Assembly (NCBI GenBank): GCA_032907525.1
Contig: JAJJPM010000077.1
Span: 1-64,000, forward strand
DNA: 64,000 nucleotides
Reading direction: 5' to 3'
Source of the DNA: JAHJQQ01 sp032907525
Lineage (GTDB): Bacteria > Pseudomonadota > Gammaproteobacteria > Thiohalobacterales > Thiohalobacteraceae
Shown here piece by piece: positions 34,735 through 43,443 of the stretch (within the stretch, counting starts at the first letter, position 1; each line of letters opens with the position of its first letter). The position numbers and the translations under genes were made by a program. The notes under the pieces are model-generated. The model searched no databases. It saw nothing but the letters and a program-made list of their open reading frames with translations, and was not told where the DNA came from.

Positions 34735-35685
34735 TCATGCCAGCCGGTCGGCGAACTCGTCGGTGGCGCGCACCAGCGCCGCGACGATACCGGGCTCGGT
34801 TGCGGAATGCCCCGCATCGGGAATGACCTCCAGTCGCGCCTCGGGCCAGGCCTCGTGCAGCGCGAAGGCCTGCTCGACCGGACAGACGACATCGTAGCGG
34901 CCGTGTACGATGACGCCGGGGATGTCCTTGAGGCGGTGCGCGTCGCGCAGTATCTGATCCGGCTGCAGAAAACTGTCGTGCATGAAGTAGTGGCATTCGA
35001 TGCGCGCCAGGCTCAGCGCCGTGAACGGATTGCCGAAGTGGTCGATCACCGACTGGCGCGGCAGCAGTGTCGCCGTGCGTCCCTCCCACAGCGACCAGGC
35101 CTTGGCCGCGGCCATGCGGTTCACCTCGTCACTGCCGGTCAGACGCGCATGATAGGCCTCGACCATCCGCCCGCGCTCGTCGGGCGGAATGGGCGCGAGG
35201 TAGTCCTGCCAGTAGTCGGGAAACAGGAACGAGGCGCCTTCCTGGTAGAACCAGCGGATGTCGCGCGGCCGGCAGAGAAAGATGCCGCGCAGCACCAGGC
35301 CCAGCACACGCCCCGGGTGCGTCTCGGCATACACCAGGCCCAGCGTCGAACCCCAGGAGCCACCGAACACCAGCCAGCGCTCGATGCCCAGATGCTCGCG
35401 GATGCGTTCGATGTCGGCGACCAGGTCCTGGGTGGTGTTGCCCTCCAGTTCGGCGTGCGGGGTGGACTGCCCGCAGCCGCGCTGATCGAACAGCACGATG
35501 CGGTAGCGCGCCGGATCGAAGAAGCGCCGCTGGAAGGGCTCGCAGCCGGCGCCCGGACCGCCGTGCAGGAACACGACGGGGATGCCGGCCGGATTGCCGC
35601 TCTCTTCGACGTACAGCTGATGCCCTCCGTCGACGGCCAGGGTGTGACGGACATAGGGCTGGATATCGGGATAGAAACCCTGCAT
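34735..35685 (-). CDS. pip: Proline iminopeptidase
   Basis: Cleaves N-terminal proline from peptides. 316 residues, an alpha/beta hydrolase of the S33 family. Oxyanion block FLHGGPGAGCEPFQRRFFDP, then DQRGCGQSTPHAELEGNTTQDLV; nucleophile in VFGGSWGSTLGLVYAE (near Ser 112); Asp in VHGRYDVVCPVEQA and His in DAGHSATEPG. Cytosolic with no signal peptide. Its promoter lies in the 35686-36164 gap. Confidence 0.93.
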   Translation of the reverse strand: MQGFYPDIQPYVRHTLAVDGGHQLYVEESGNPAGIPVVFLHGGPGAGCEPFQRRFFDPARYRIVLFDQRGCGQSTPHAELEGNTTQDLVADIERIREHLGIERWLVFGGSWGSTLGLVYAETHPGRVLGLVLRGIFLCRPRDIRWFYQEGASFLFPDYWQDYLAPIPPDERGRMVEAYHARLTGSDEVNRMAAAKAWSLWEGRTATLLPRQSVIDHFGNPFTALSLARIECHYFMHDSFLQPDQILRDAHRLKDIPGVIVHGRYDVVCPVEQAFALHEAWPEARLEVIPDAGHSATEPGIVAALVRATDEFADRLA

Positions 35686-35817
35686 GCGGGTGACCTCGTC
35701 TGCGTGGCGGCGGATGGCCGTTACGGGGAATTCCTACATGGCCGTTCTCGCCATACCGACAGCGAGCCGCCTTGGACAATGCCATGATCGGCCGTGCTCC
35801 CAGCGAGCCTGGCGACC

Positions 35818-35987
35818 GCCGGGTACCTGGAGTCTAGGGACATTCGGCGTCCGGGAAAAGCGCGCGGTCTTTTCGGGGAGGAGGGACCCGCCGCATTGAA
35901 CGGATCCGTTCCACGGACGGAGTTGAGATCGCCTTCCAGCCTCGTTCAGGGATCGACCCGGTGGACTGCGCCGGGTTTCTTTTTTTC
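35818..35987 (+). ncRNA. Candidate GGA-rich small RNA (Csr/Rsm type) with terminator
   Basis: No open frame ends here, yet a plus-strand intrinsic terminator (35957-35986) shows that a plus-strand transcript exists. The 140 bases before it carry about 11 GGA triplets (such as GGAG, GGGACA, GGGAAAAG, GGGGAGGAGGGAC, ACGGATC, GGACGGAG, AGGGATC), including a palindrome GAACGGATCCGTTC that would show GGA near its loop. CsrB/RsmZ-type RNAs titrate CsrA by such motifs. The 5' end is not defined and no promoter can be seen. The assignment is inference. Confidence 0.35.
35957..35987 (+). terminator. Plus-strand intrinsic terminator in the pip-dsrE gap
   Basis: Stem CCCGG/CCGGG (35957-35961 and 35971-35975) with a nine-base loop, followed by TTTCTTTTTTT. 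It points away from pip, so it must end a transcript from the non-coding segment upstream. Confidence 0.75.
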
Positions 35988-36003
35988 GGGACGCAAAAAA
36001 ACA

Positions 36004-36019
36004 GGGCCCTCGCGGGCCC
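36004..36019 (-). terminator. Terminator with T7 on the minus strand, after the DsrE-like gene
   Basis: A GGGCCC stem (36004-36009 and 36014-36019) with a four-base loop. On the minus strand it is followed by TGTTTTTTTG, and on the plus strand by GTTTCTT, so it is likely bidirectional. Confidence 0.7.
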
Positions 36020-36100
36020 CGTTTCTTCATCGTCCGGGCTGAGCCGATCCCCTGTTTGCACGCGGCGAAGCCGAGCACGCTGCCGATGGGGGATTGCAAA

Positions 36101-36123
36101 GGGGGAGCGCGGAATGCTCCCCC
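36101..36123 (-). terminator. Hairpin just after the DsrE-like gene
   Basis: An 8-bp stem GGGGGAGC/GCTCCCCC with a seven-base loop, followed on the minus strand by TTT. A weak terminator or message-end hairpin 42 bp past the stop, ahead of the stronger one at 36004-36019. Confidence 0.5.
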
Positions 36124-36164
36124 TTGCAGTCAGCGCGCGCAGGGCTGTGCCCGAGCGCGCGGAA

Positions 36165-36767
36165 TCAAATAAACAGGCAGACGTCCGCCTCCCGGCCCAT
36201 GGGCAGGAAGTAGGTCGCACCGACGTAGTCGACACCGCCGATGAACTCGTCATGGCTGAAGCCGAACACGTCCACGGTCATCTGGCAGGCGTACATCTTG
36301 ACGTCGGCCTCGATGCACAGCTCGCGCAGCTCCTCGACGGTGGCGACGCCTTTGTTCTTGAAGGTCTTCTTCATCAGGCCGGTGGCGACCTTCTCGAAGC
36401 CGGGGATGCCGGCCATGATCAGGTTGGGCATCGGCCAGGAGATGTTCTGGAACCACTGCGGGCCGAAGGGCATCTTCATCGGCATCGCCGGATTGCCCAG
36501 CGGGCTGACCTCGGAGGGGATCTCCTTCTTCAGCAGCAGCAGGCCGTAGAAGGTGAAGAAGATGCTGGCTTCCCAGCCCAGCGCCGCGGCGGTGGAGGCC
36601 AGGATGAAGGGCGGATAGGCCCAGTCCAGCGTGCCCTTGGTGGCGATGATGGCCATCTTCGGGGTCTTGTTGGCCTCGATCTCGGCCAGTTTGCTCGGCA
36701 GCAATTCGTCCAGCTTCTGGTTGAGCCATGCGTCCAGCTGGCCGTTCTGCATTGCGTCTGTAGACAT
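36165..36767 (-). CDS. DsrE/DsrF/DrsH-like sulfur carrier (DsrE2-like)
   Basis: A 200-residue protein of the DsrE family. After a helical lead, KMAIIATKGTLDWAYPPFILASTAAALGWEASIFFTFYGLLLL is the DsrE2-like alpha/beta core start; the conserved Cys is in DVKMYACQMTVDVFGF (near residue 162), where DsrE2 carries its reactive or persulfidated cysteine. DsrE2 proteins act with rhodanese and TusA in sulfur transfer in sulfur-oxidising bacteria. The next gene upstream on the same strand is a rhodanese, 257 bp away, in line with this. I see no TusA gene. Confidence 0.85.
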   Translation of the reverse strand: MSTDAMQNGQLDAWLNQKLDELLPSKLAEIEANKTPKMAIIATKGTLDWAYPPFILASTAAALGWEASIFFTFYGLLLLKKEIPSEVSPLGNPAMPMKMPFGPQWFQNISWPMPNLIMAGIPGFEKVATGLMKKTFKNKGVATVEELRELCIEADVKMYACQMTVDVFGFSHDEFIGGVDYVGATYFLPMGREADVCLFI

Positions 36768-37024
36768 TTCTGTCCTCCTCCTAGCCGCGTTGTTTGAATT
36801 TGGGCACGTCCAGTCGCTTCCGCCATGCCGGAATAGCGACTGCCGAGTCCTTATGGGTAACGATCAGTCGATCAGCCTTCTGCGATTAATTTTTTGTGTG
36901 CCTGCAGCCTCGGCAGACACCCTGCGAATACCGGCGAATCGTCTCGTGAAGGTCATGCCCCGGCGCGACGCGCCGGACCTGCAATATATTCCGCCCAACC
37001 CGAAGGAGTCAACGCGGGGCCGCT

Positions 37025-37459
37025 TCAGCACTGCTCCCAGGGCAGGCCGCGGAAGCGCCAGCCGCCCGTGCTGCTGCGGTGATGGTGGGCGTCGAGGTCA
37101 CCCTCGAAGCCTTCCGTGACGTTGTATACCTCCTTGAAGCCGCTTTTCACCAGCAGCTTGCCGGCCTCGAGCGAACGCTTGCCGCTGCGGCAGATGAGGA
37201 TGACGGGGGCGCAGTCGACGGCACCGTCGGCGGCGCACACGCCGCCCAGCAGGAGCTGGCGGACCTGGGTCACGAAGTGCGGGTTGACCTGCCAGTCGGG
37301 CTCGTCGATCCAGGGCACATGGATGGCTCCGACCGGATGGCCGACGAACAGATACTCCATGTTCGAGCGCACATCGACCAGCAGCGCGCGCGGATTCCGC
37401 TGCAGGTAGTCCCAGGCCTCCTGCGGCGAAATGCCGCGGACTTCGGTACCTTCGGCCAT
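37025..37459 (-). CDS. Rhodanese-domain sulfurtransferase
   Basis: A 144-residue single-domain rhodanese. The fold begins ISPQEAWDYLQRNPRALLVDVRSNMEYLFVGHPVGA. The active Cys is in ILICRSGKRSLEAG (near residue 91), with the CRSGKRS loop typical of sulfurtransferases, and the protein ends with GFEGDLD and a His/Arg-rich tail (DAHHHRSSTGGWRFRGLPW) like that of other short rhodaneses. The ATG at 37459 has AAGGGG six bases before it; upstream in-frame starts have no such site. Probably a persulfide donor to the DsrE-like protein. Confidence 0.9.
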   Translation of the reverse strand: MAEGTEVRGISPQEAWDYLQRNPRALLVDVRSNMEYLFVGHPVGAIHVPWIDEPDWQVNPHFVTQVRQLLLGGVCAADGAVDCAPVILICRSGKRSLEAGKLLVKSGFKEVYNVTEGFEGDLDAHHHRSSTGGWRFRGLPWEQC

Positions 37460-37556
37460 AACCATCCCCTTCACCGTCCCGACTCAGTATAGTGGCGCTT
37501 TTGCGGGCCGCAGCCCCGCGGCATCATCCGGCCCGCCCGACGAACCGGTGGAAACC

Positions 37557-38390
37557 ATGAGCGACACCCCCTCCATCAGACCACCCAAATCGCTGCTGCG
37601 GCACGTCGGGCGCGCCATCGCCGACTACGCCATGATCCGCCCGGGAGACCGCATCCTGCTCGGCCTGTCGGGGGGCAAGGATTCGCTGTCGCTGCTGCAC
37701 ATCCTGCGCCACCTGCAGCGGCACGCGCCGGTGCGCTTCGAGATCGGCGCCATTACCGTGGACCCGCTGGTGGACGGCTTCGACCCTTCCGTCCTGCAGC
37801 CCTGCCTGGCCGCGCTGGGCGTACCCTACCACTATCTGCGCGAGCCCATCATGGAGCGCGCCCAGACGCACATGCAGAAGGATTCCTACTGCAGCTGGTG
37901 CGCACGCATGAAGCGCGGCGTCATGTACACCACCGCCCGGACCCACGGCTACAACGTCCTCGCGCTGGGCCAGCACCTGGACGACCTGGCGGAGAGCTTC
38001 CTCATGTCCGCCTTCCACGGCGGACGCCTGCAGACCATGAAGGCGCATTATCTGAACGATGCCGGCGACGTGCGCATCATCCGCCCGCTGGTCTATGTCC
38101 GCGAGCGCCAGCTACGCGCTTTCGCCGAGTCGGCCGCGCTGCCCGTGATCCGCGACAACTGCCCGGCCTGCTTCCGCATGCCCACGCAGCGCGCCCACAT
38201 GAAGCAGCTGCTGGCTCAGGAGGAATCCCACAATCCCCGCCTTTTTCCGGCGTTGCTCGCCACAATGCGCCCACTCATGAGCCAGAATACCGCCAATACC
38301 ATTAAACAACTGATAGTGGACAGCCAATCCGGGTCGGCCATGCCGACCGATACAGAGATTCCCGCAGAAAATGGTAAATTATCGGTTTAG
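37557..38390 (+). CDS. ttcA: tRNA 2-thiocytidine synthetase (TtcA family)
   Basis: Adds sulfur to C32 of certain tRNAs using ATP and a Fe-S cluster. 277 residues. PP-loop LLGLSGGKDSLSLLHILRHL near residue 40. Cluster cysteines are visible in YCSWCARMKRG (CxxC, near residue 115) and in RDNCPACFRMP (near residue 200). A good length match to E. coli TtcA. It is divergent from the rhodanese gene, which suggests a shared sulfur role. An AT-rich TATAGT element lies in the 97-bp gap. Confidence 0.88.
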   Translation: MSDTPSIRPPKSLLRHVGRAIADYAMIRPGDRILLGLSGGKDSLSLLHILRHLQRHAPVRFEIGAITVDPLVDGFDPSVLQPCLAALGVPYHYLREPIMERAQTHMQKDSYCSWCARMKRGVMYTTARTHGYNVLALGQHLDDLAESFLMSAFHGGRLQTMKAHYLNDAGDVRIIRPLVYVRERQLRAFAESAALPVIRDNCPACFRMPTQRAHMKQLLAQEESHNPRLFPALLATMRPLMSQNTANTIKQLIVDSQSGSAMPTDTEIPAENGKLSV

Positions 38391-38480
38391 ACTCAATGAA
38401 TCGGGCTAGTTTTATTAAATTGTGGGATTATCTATGAGATCTAATGCAATAATTGAGGTTCTGGTGGTGCTTTACGCCCG

Positions 38481-39380
38481 ATGTGGCACGCGCTGCGACC
38501 CATGCGCGCCCGCCTGATCGCCGCCCTGCTCCGCGGCCTCGCGGCCCTGCCGCTCGGCTGGAACCGGCACCTCGCCTCGGCCGTCGGCTGGCTGCTGACC
38601 GTTCTGCCCAATGCCTTACGCCGCCACGGCGCGGTCAACATCCGGCTGTGCCTGCCGGAGCTCGATGCCCGGGCGCGGCGGCGGCTGCTGAACCGGTCCA
38701 TCGTGGAGACCTGCCGGACCGCCTTCGAGGCCGGCCCGCTCTGGCTGTGGCCGGAGGCGCGCATCCGGCCGCTGATGGGAGAGGCTCTCGATGTGGAGGC
38801 CGTCGATGCCGCCGTGCGTGCCGGCCGCGGCGTGATCCTGGCAACGCCGCATCTGGGCAGCTGGGAGATGGCCGGGCATTTCTGCGCCCTGCGCTGGGGC
38901 ATCACGAACCTGTACCGCCCACCGCGCGTGCCGGAACTCGACGCGCTGATCCGCCGCGGGCGGGAGCGCCTGGGTGCCCGCATGGCGGCCACCGACGCCC
39001 GTGGGATCCGCCGGCTCTACCAGGCGCTCTCGGCCGGCGAAGTGATCGGCATCCTGCCCGACCAGGATCCCGGCGACGACGGCGGCGTGTTCGCACCCTT
39101 CTTCGGCGTGCCGGCGAACAGCATGGTGCTGCTGGGGCGGCTGGCGCGGAAGACCGGCGCGGCGGTGTTCTTCGGCTTCTGCGAACGCCTGCCCGGCACG
39201 CAGGGCTACCGCTTCCACTTCCTGCCGGCCCCGGACGGGATCGCGGACCCCGATCCGGCCGTCGCCGCGGCCGCCATGAACCGTGGCGTCGAGGCCTGCG
39301 TGCGCCGCTGTCCGGAGCAGTACCAGTGGGGCTACCGCCGCTTCCGCACCCGGCCGCCGGGGGCGGCGAAGATCTATTGA
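38481..39380 (+). CDS. LpxL/HtrB-type lysophospholipid acyltransferase
   Basis: A 299-residue inner-membrane acyltransferase of the lipid A biosynthesis acyltransferase family. N-terminal hydrophobic helix (ALLRGLAALPLGW), catalytic HLGSWEM (HX4E; His near residue 124), then LYRPPRVPELDALIRRGRERLG and LLPDQDPGDDGGVFAPFFGVPA-like substrate blocks, all as in LpxL/LpxM. Adds a secondary acyl chain to lipid A or a related lipid. Preceded by a short AT-rich gap (38391-38480) that probably holds its promoter. Confidence 0.9.
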   Translation: MWHALRPMRARLIAALLRGLAALPLGWNRHLASAVGWLLTVLPNALRRHGAVNIRLCLPELDARARRRLLNRSIVETCRTAFEAGPLWLWPEARIRPLMGEALDVEAVDAAVRAGRGVILATPHLGSWEMAGHFCALRWGITNLYRPPRVPELDALIRRGRERLGARMAATDARGIRRLYQALSAGEVIGILPDQDPGDDGGVFAPFFGVPANSMVLLGRLARKTGAAVFFGFCERLPGTQGYRFHFLPAPDGIADPDPAVAAAAMNRGVEACVRRCPEQYQWGYRRFRTRPPGAAKIY

Positions 39381-39399
39381 GGGCACGGGGGCAGACTTA

Positions 39400-39439
39400 T
39401 GAAAGATGGGGACAGACTTAAGTCTGTCCCCATCTTTCA
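39400..39439. repeat. 40-bp perfect palindrome, copy 2 of the GACAGACTTAAGTCTGTC motif
   Basis: Positions 39400-39419 and 39420-39439 are perfect reverse complements. The central 24 bases equal the palindrome at 34688-34711. It is preceded by a partial direct repeat (GGGCAGACTTATGAAAGATG). It lies between two convergent genes and could halt transcription from both sides, though it lacks a T-run. Confidence 0.9.
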
Positions 39440-39497
39440 CAAGTCCCCATGCCGAGAGCGGAGAAAAAAGGCTCTGACCCGAATCCCGAATCCCGGC

Positions 39498-39815
39498 CTA
39501 TCCCGCCTTCTGCAGTCGCTTGAGGAAGACCCGCATCTCCTTGGCCGCCTGCTTGTCGCCCTTGCGTTCGGCCACCTCGATGCCGGTCGCGTACGCCTCC
39601 TGGGCGGCCGCGCCGTCGCCGGCCTCCGTCAGCGCCTTGCCCAGCATCTTCCAGGCCGCCGAATAGTCGTGATCGTGCTGCACGGCGCGCCGCAGGTGCA
39701 GCGCCGCGGCCCGCGCGTCGCCGGCCTTCAGGTATTCGGTGCCGAGGCTGTAGCGCAGCAGGGCGTTGTCCTGTCCGCCCGCCAGCATCTTTTCGAAATT
39801 GTCGATGAGGCTCAT
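39498..39815 (-). CDS. Small tetratricopeptide-repeat protein
   Basis: A 105-residue helical protein. Two TPR-type units are visible: ALLRYSLGTEYLKAGDARAAALHLRRAVQHDHD and SAAWKMLGKALTEAGDGAAAQEAYATGIEVAE, then a basic end (KEMRVFLKRLQKAG). Probably a protein-protein adaptor; the partner is unknown. It lies 32 bp after the methyltransferase gene and may share its transcript. Confidence 0.85.
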   Translation of the reverse strand: MSLIDNFEKMLAGGQDNALLRYSLGTEYLKAGDARAAALHLRRAVQHDHDYSAAWKMLGKALTEAGDGAAAQEAYATGIEVAERKGDKQAAKEMRVFLKRLQKAG

Positions 39816-39847
39816 GAGACTGTCCCGATGGTATCGATGCGGCACGC

Positions 39848-40423
39848 TCAGATGCGCGCGCCGATGAACTGCACCTCGCCGCGCAGGCCGCGCGCGGGGT
39901 CGCCCGCCATCCCGTCCTCGCGGTAAAGGTGGACGCGCAGCCGCGCGAACAGGCGCAGGAGTTCGCCCGTCTCCAGCCGGTAGGCCGGATTGCGCGGCCC
40001 GCGATCGCCCACGCGCTCCGGGCCGAAGGTCTGATAGAACAGCAGTCCGCCCGGCCGCAGTGCCGCCGCGATCGCCGGGGCGATGCGCCGCTCGAGGAAA
40101 TAGCCTACCGTGATCGCATCGTAGCACGCCGGCGGCGGCGGCTCGGCCACTACGTCGCGCACCTGTGTCGCGATGGCCAGGCCCTCCCGCGCGGCCGCCG
40201 CGTCCAGCTGGCCGATGGCCACGGCCGACAGGTCCCAGGCATCCACCGCCAGCCCGGCGCGCGCCAGCAGCAGTGCGTTACCACCACGGCCGCAGGCCAG
40301 ATCCAGCGCACGGCCCTGCGACGGCAGCAGATGGGCATAGTCGCGCAGCACCGCGGCCGGCGACGGAGGCGCATCCGGCGCATCGCGATAGCGCCGATCC
40401 CAGCTGTCGCGCTCGTCGGACAC
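39848..40423 (-). CDS. Class I SAM-dependent methyltransferase
   Basis: A 191-residue cytosolic enzyme. SAM-binding motif I is ALDLACGRGGNALLLARAG near residue 40, followed by VDAWDLSAVAIGQLD. It resembles the TehB/Tellurite-type and small methyltransferases, but no substrate can be named. The start is a GTG (VSDERDSWDRRY), five bases after the trkH stop, so the two are probably coupled. Confidence 0.85.
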   Translation of the reverse strand: MSDERDSWDRRYRDAPDAPPSPAAVLRDYAHLLPSQGRALDLACGRGGNALLLARAGLAVDAWDLSAVAIGQLDAAAAREGLAIATQVRDVVAEPPPPACYDAITVGYFLERRIAPAIAAALRPGGLLFYQTFGPERVGDRGPRNPAYRLETGELLRLFARLRVHLYREDGMAGDPARGLRGEVQFIGARI

Positions 40424-40428
40424 CGCCG

Positions 40429-41880
40429 TCAACGCCGCCAGAACGCCGGCGACAACAGCACCAGCACGGTGAAGATCTCGAGTCGCCCGAGCAGCATGGC
40501 GATGCACAGCACCCACTTGGCGATGGCGTTGATGTCGCCGTAGTGGGCGGCCACGTTGCCCAGACCCGGCCCCAGATTGTTCATGCAGGCGGCCACGGCG
40601 GAGAACGCCGTGACCTGATCCAGCCCCGTGGCCATCAGGATCAGCAGCATGATGCCGAAGGCCGCGATATACGCGGCGAAGAAGCCCCACACCGCATCCA
40701 CCACCCGGTCCGGCAACGGCTTGCGGTTGATCTTGACCGGAATCTGCGCGTTGGGATGCACCAGGCGCGTGATCTCGCGGCCCACCTGCTTGATGAGCAG
40801 CAGGAAGCGGATCACCTTGATGCCGCCGCCGGTGGAGGTGGCGCACGCGCCGATGAAGCTGGTGAACAGCAGCATCACCGGCAGGAAGCCCGGCCATGCA
40901 TGATACTGGGCCGTGGTGAAGCCGGTGGTCGTGCCTATGGAGACCGCCTGGAACACGCCATGGTGCAGGGCGCTGTCCCAGCTGGAGAAGGTGCCGGTGA
41001 TGGCCAGGTAGATCACGGTGACGCCGGCGGTCAGTGCGAGGATCGTGAGATAGGCCCGCACCTCCGAATCCTGCGCGTAGGGCCGGAGGCTGGCACTGCG
41101 CCAGGCGGTGAAATGCAGCGCGAAGTTGATGCCGGCCAGCAGCATGAACACGACGGCGATCATTTCGATGGCAGCGCTCTGAAAGTACCCCATGCTGAGA
41201 TCGTGCGTGGAAAAGCCGCCGATGGCCACGGTCGAAAAGCTGTGCGCGACGGCATCGAACGGCTCCATGCCGGCAATCCAGAAGGCGGCCGCGCACACCA
41301 CCGTCAGCCCGAGATAGATGTACCACAGCGCCTTGGCGGTTTCGGTGATGCGCGGCGTGAGCTTGGTGTCCTTCATCGGGCCCGGCGTCTCCGCGCGGTA
41401 GAGCTGCATGCCGCCGATACCCAGCATGGGCAGCACGGCGACCGCCAGCACGATGATGCCCATGCCGCCCAGCCATTGCAGTTCCTGCCGATAGAACAGG
41501 ATCGATCTGGGCAGATCGTCCAGACCGGTGAGGACCGTCGCACCCGTCGTCGACAGGCCGGAGATGGATTCGAACACTGCGTCGGTGACCGACATGTCCG
41601 GCCGTTCGGCCAGCGCCAGCGGTACCGCGCCCGCCAGCCCCAGCACCAGCCAGAACATCACCACCACCACGAACCCGTCGCGCAGCCGCAGTTCGCGGCG
41701 CCGGTCGCGCACCGGCCACCAGCACAGGAATCCACCCGCCAGGACCAGCGCGAAACCATCGACGAAGGGCAGCAGCGCACCATCGCCGTACCACAGCGCC
41801 ACGCCCACGGGCAGGAGCATGGTGGTGCTGAAGAGCATCAGCAACAGACCGAGGATGCGCTGGATGGACGCGAGCTGCAT
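40429..41880 (-). CDS. trkH: Trk potassium uptake transmembrane protein
   Basis: The ion-conducting subunit of the Trk potassium system. 483 residues with about ten helices in a four-fold K-channel-like repeat. Filter-like segments are visible: SGLSTTGATVLTG (near 110), AVAHSFSTVAIGGFSTHDLS (near 220), FQAVSIGTTTGFTTAQYH (near 315) and ACMNNLGPGLGNV (near 435). These gates of Gly/Thr-rich residues are diagnostic. Its partner TrkA is the next gene upstream. Confidence 0.96.
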   Translation of the reverse strand: MQLASIQRILGLLLMLFSTTMLLPVGVALWYGDGALLPFVDGFALVLAGGFLCWWPVRDRRRELRLRDGFVVVVMFWLVLGLAGAVPLALAERPDMSVTDAVFESISGLSTTGATVLTGLDDLPRSILFYRQELQWLGGMGIIVLAVAVLPMLGIGGMQLYRAETPGPMKDTKLTPRITETAKALWYIYLGLTVVCAAAFWIAGMEPFDAVAHSFSTVAIGGFSTHDLSMGYFQSAAIEMIAVVFMLLAGINFALHFTAWRSASLRPYAQDSEVRAYLTILALTAGVTVIYLAITGTFSSWDSALHHGVFQAVSIGTTTGFTTAQYHAWPGFLPVMLLFTSFIGACATSTGGGIKVIRFLLLIKQVGREITRLVHPNAQIPVKINRKPLPDRVVDAVWGFFAAYIAAFGIMLLILMATGLDQVTAFSAVAACMNNLGPGLGNVAAHYGDINAIAKWVLCIAMLLGRLEIFTVLVLLSPAFWRR

Positions 41881-41981
41881 GGCCGTTCAGCGGTCCGGAG
41901 AAACGCGGAAAGGAAGCAGGCCGCCCCCCGCGGGTGCCGCCAGTTCCCCGATGCCGGGCCGCCGTCCTCTCGAATCCATCA

Positions 41982-43355
41982 TCAGAGGAAGGTGACGCCG
42001 ACCTGGAACAGCCGCTCCACGTCGACGACGCGCCGCTTGTCGACCAGAAACAGGATCACATGGTCGCCGCTCTCGATGATGGTGTCGTGATGGACGATGA
42101 TCACCTCGTCGCCGCGCACGATGGCACCGATGGTGGTCCCCGCCGGCAACTTGATGTCCTGGAGCGCGCGCCCCACGACCTTCGAGGTCTTGGGGTCGCC
42201 GTGAGCCACCGCCTCGATGGCCTCGGCCGCGCCGCGCCGCAGGGAATGCACGGCGACCACGTCGCCGCGCCGGACGTAGGTGAGCAGGCTGCCGATGGTG
42301 GCCTGCTGGGGCGAGAGCGCGATGTCGATGGCCTCGCTCTGCACCAGATCCACATAGGCGGCGCGATTGATGAGCGACATCACCTTGCGCGCGCCGAGCC
42401 GCTTGGCCAGCATGGCCGAGAGGATGTTCGCCTCCTCGTCGTTGGTCAGTGCGCAGAACACGTCGGTGTTCTCGATGTTCTCCTCGAGCAGCAGCTCTTC
42501 GTCGGCCGCGTCGCCCAGCAGCACGATGGTGTTTTCCAGGCTCTCGGACAGCATGCGGGTCCGTTCCGGGTTGCGGTCGATCAGCTTGACCTGGTAACGC
42601 CCCTCCAGGGCCTGGGCAAGGCGCATGCCGATGTTGCCGCCACCCGCCAGGATCACGCGCTTGATCGGGCGGTCTTCCCGCCGCAGCTCGCCCATCACGG
42701 CACGGATGTCGCTGCGTGCCGCCACGAAGAACACCTCGTCATCCACCTCGATGACGGTGTCGCCCTCCGGCATGATCGGCCGGCCGCGCCGGAAGATCGC
42801 CGCGACGCGCGCTTTGGCCTTGGGCATGTGATCACGCAGGGCGCGCAGCTCCTGGCCGACCAGCGGGCCGTCGTAATAGGCTCGCACCGCGACCAGCTGC
42901 ACCTTGCCGTCCGCGAAATCCAGCACCTGCAGGGCGCCGGGATAGTCGATCAGCCGCTGCACGTAGTCCGTCACCAGCTGTTCCGGGCTGATCAGCACGT
43001 CGATGGGCAGTGCATCCTGCGAGAACAGACGCGGCTGACTGAGGAATTCCGCGGCGCGCACGCGCGCGATCTTGGTTGGCGTGTGAAACAGCGTGTACGC
43101 GACCTGGCAGGCGATCATGTTGGTCTCGTCGCTGTTGGTCACGGCGATGATCATGTCGGCGTCCTCGGCGCCGGCACGCTGCAATACGTCCGGATGGGCG
43201 CCGTGGCCGACCACGGTGCGGATATCCAGGCGGTCCTGCAGTTCCAGCAGGATGCGGCTGTTCGCGTCGACGACGGTGATATCGTTGAACTCGCTGGCGA
43301 GGTTGTGCGCCACGGAGGAACCTACCTGGCCGGCGCCGAGGATGATGATCTTCAT
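41982..43355 (-). CDS. trkA: Trk potassium uptake regulatory protein TrkA
   Basis: A cytosolic gating subunit with two RCK modules. 457 residues: Rossmann start MKIIILGAGQVGSSVAHNLA (NAD binding) and a second VILAGGGNIGMRLAQALEG near residue 236, each followed by a TrkA-C domain. Binds NAD(H)/ATP and controls TrkH. It sits between trkH and ntrX in the usual gammaproteobacterial order. Confidence 0.96.
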   Translation of the reverse strand: MKIIILGAGQVGSSVAHNLASEFNDITVVDANSRILLELQDRLDIRTVVGHGAHPDVLQRAGAEDADMIIAVTNSDETNMIACQVAYTLFHTPTKIARVRAAEFLSQPRLFSQDALPIDVLISPEQLVTDYVQRLIDYPGALQVLDFADGKVQLVAVRAYYDGPLVGQELRALRDHMPKAKARVAAIFRRGRPIMPEGDTVIEVDDEVFFVAARSDIRAVMGELRREDRPIKRVILAGGGNIGMRLAQALEGRYQVKLIDRNPERTRMLSESLENTIVLLGDAADEELLLEENIENTDVFCALTNDEEANILSAMLAKRLGARKVMSLINRAAYVDLVQSEAIDIALSPQQATIGSLLTYVRRGDVVAVHSLRRGAAEAIEAVAHGDPKTSKVVGRALQDIKLPAGTTIGAIVRGDEVIIVHHDTIIESGDHVILFLVDKRRVVDVERLFQVGVTFL

Positions 43356-43443
43356 GGGCGCACCCGCACGCGGAAATGCGCCGCGCCGCGCGAAAAGATG
43401 GCTTCGTTCGACGAGCCGGCCGGAGAATGCATCATGGCTTGTA

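Noticed and set aside
38434..38517. Short frame of about 27 codons before the acyltransferase gene
   Set aside because: No ribosome site and runs out of frame into the next gene; too short to support.
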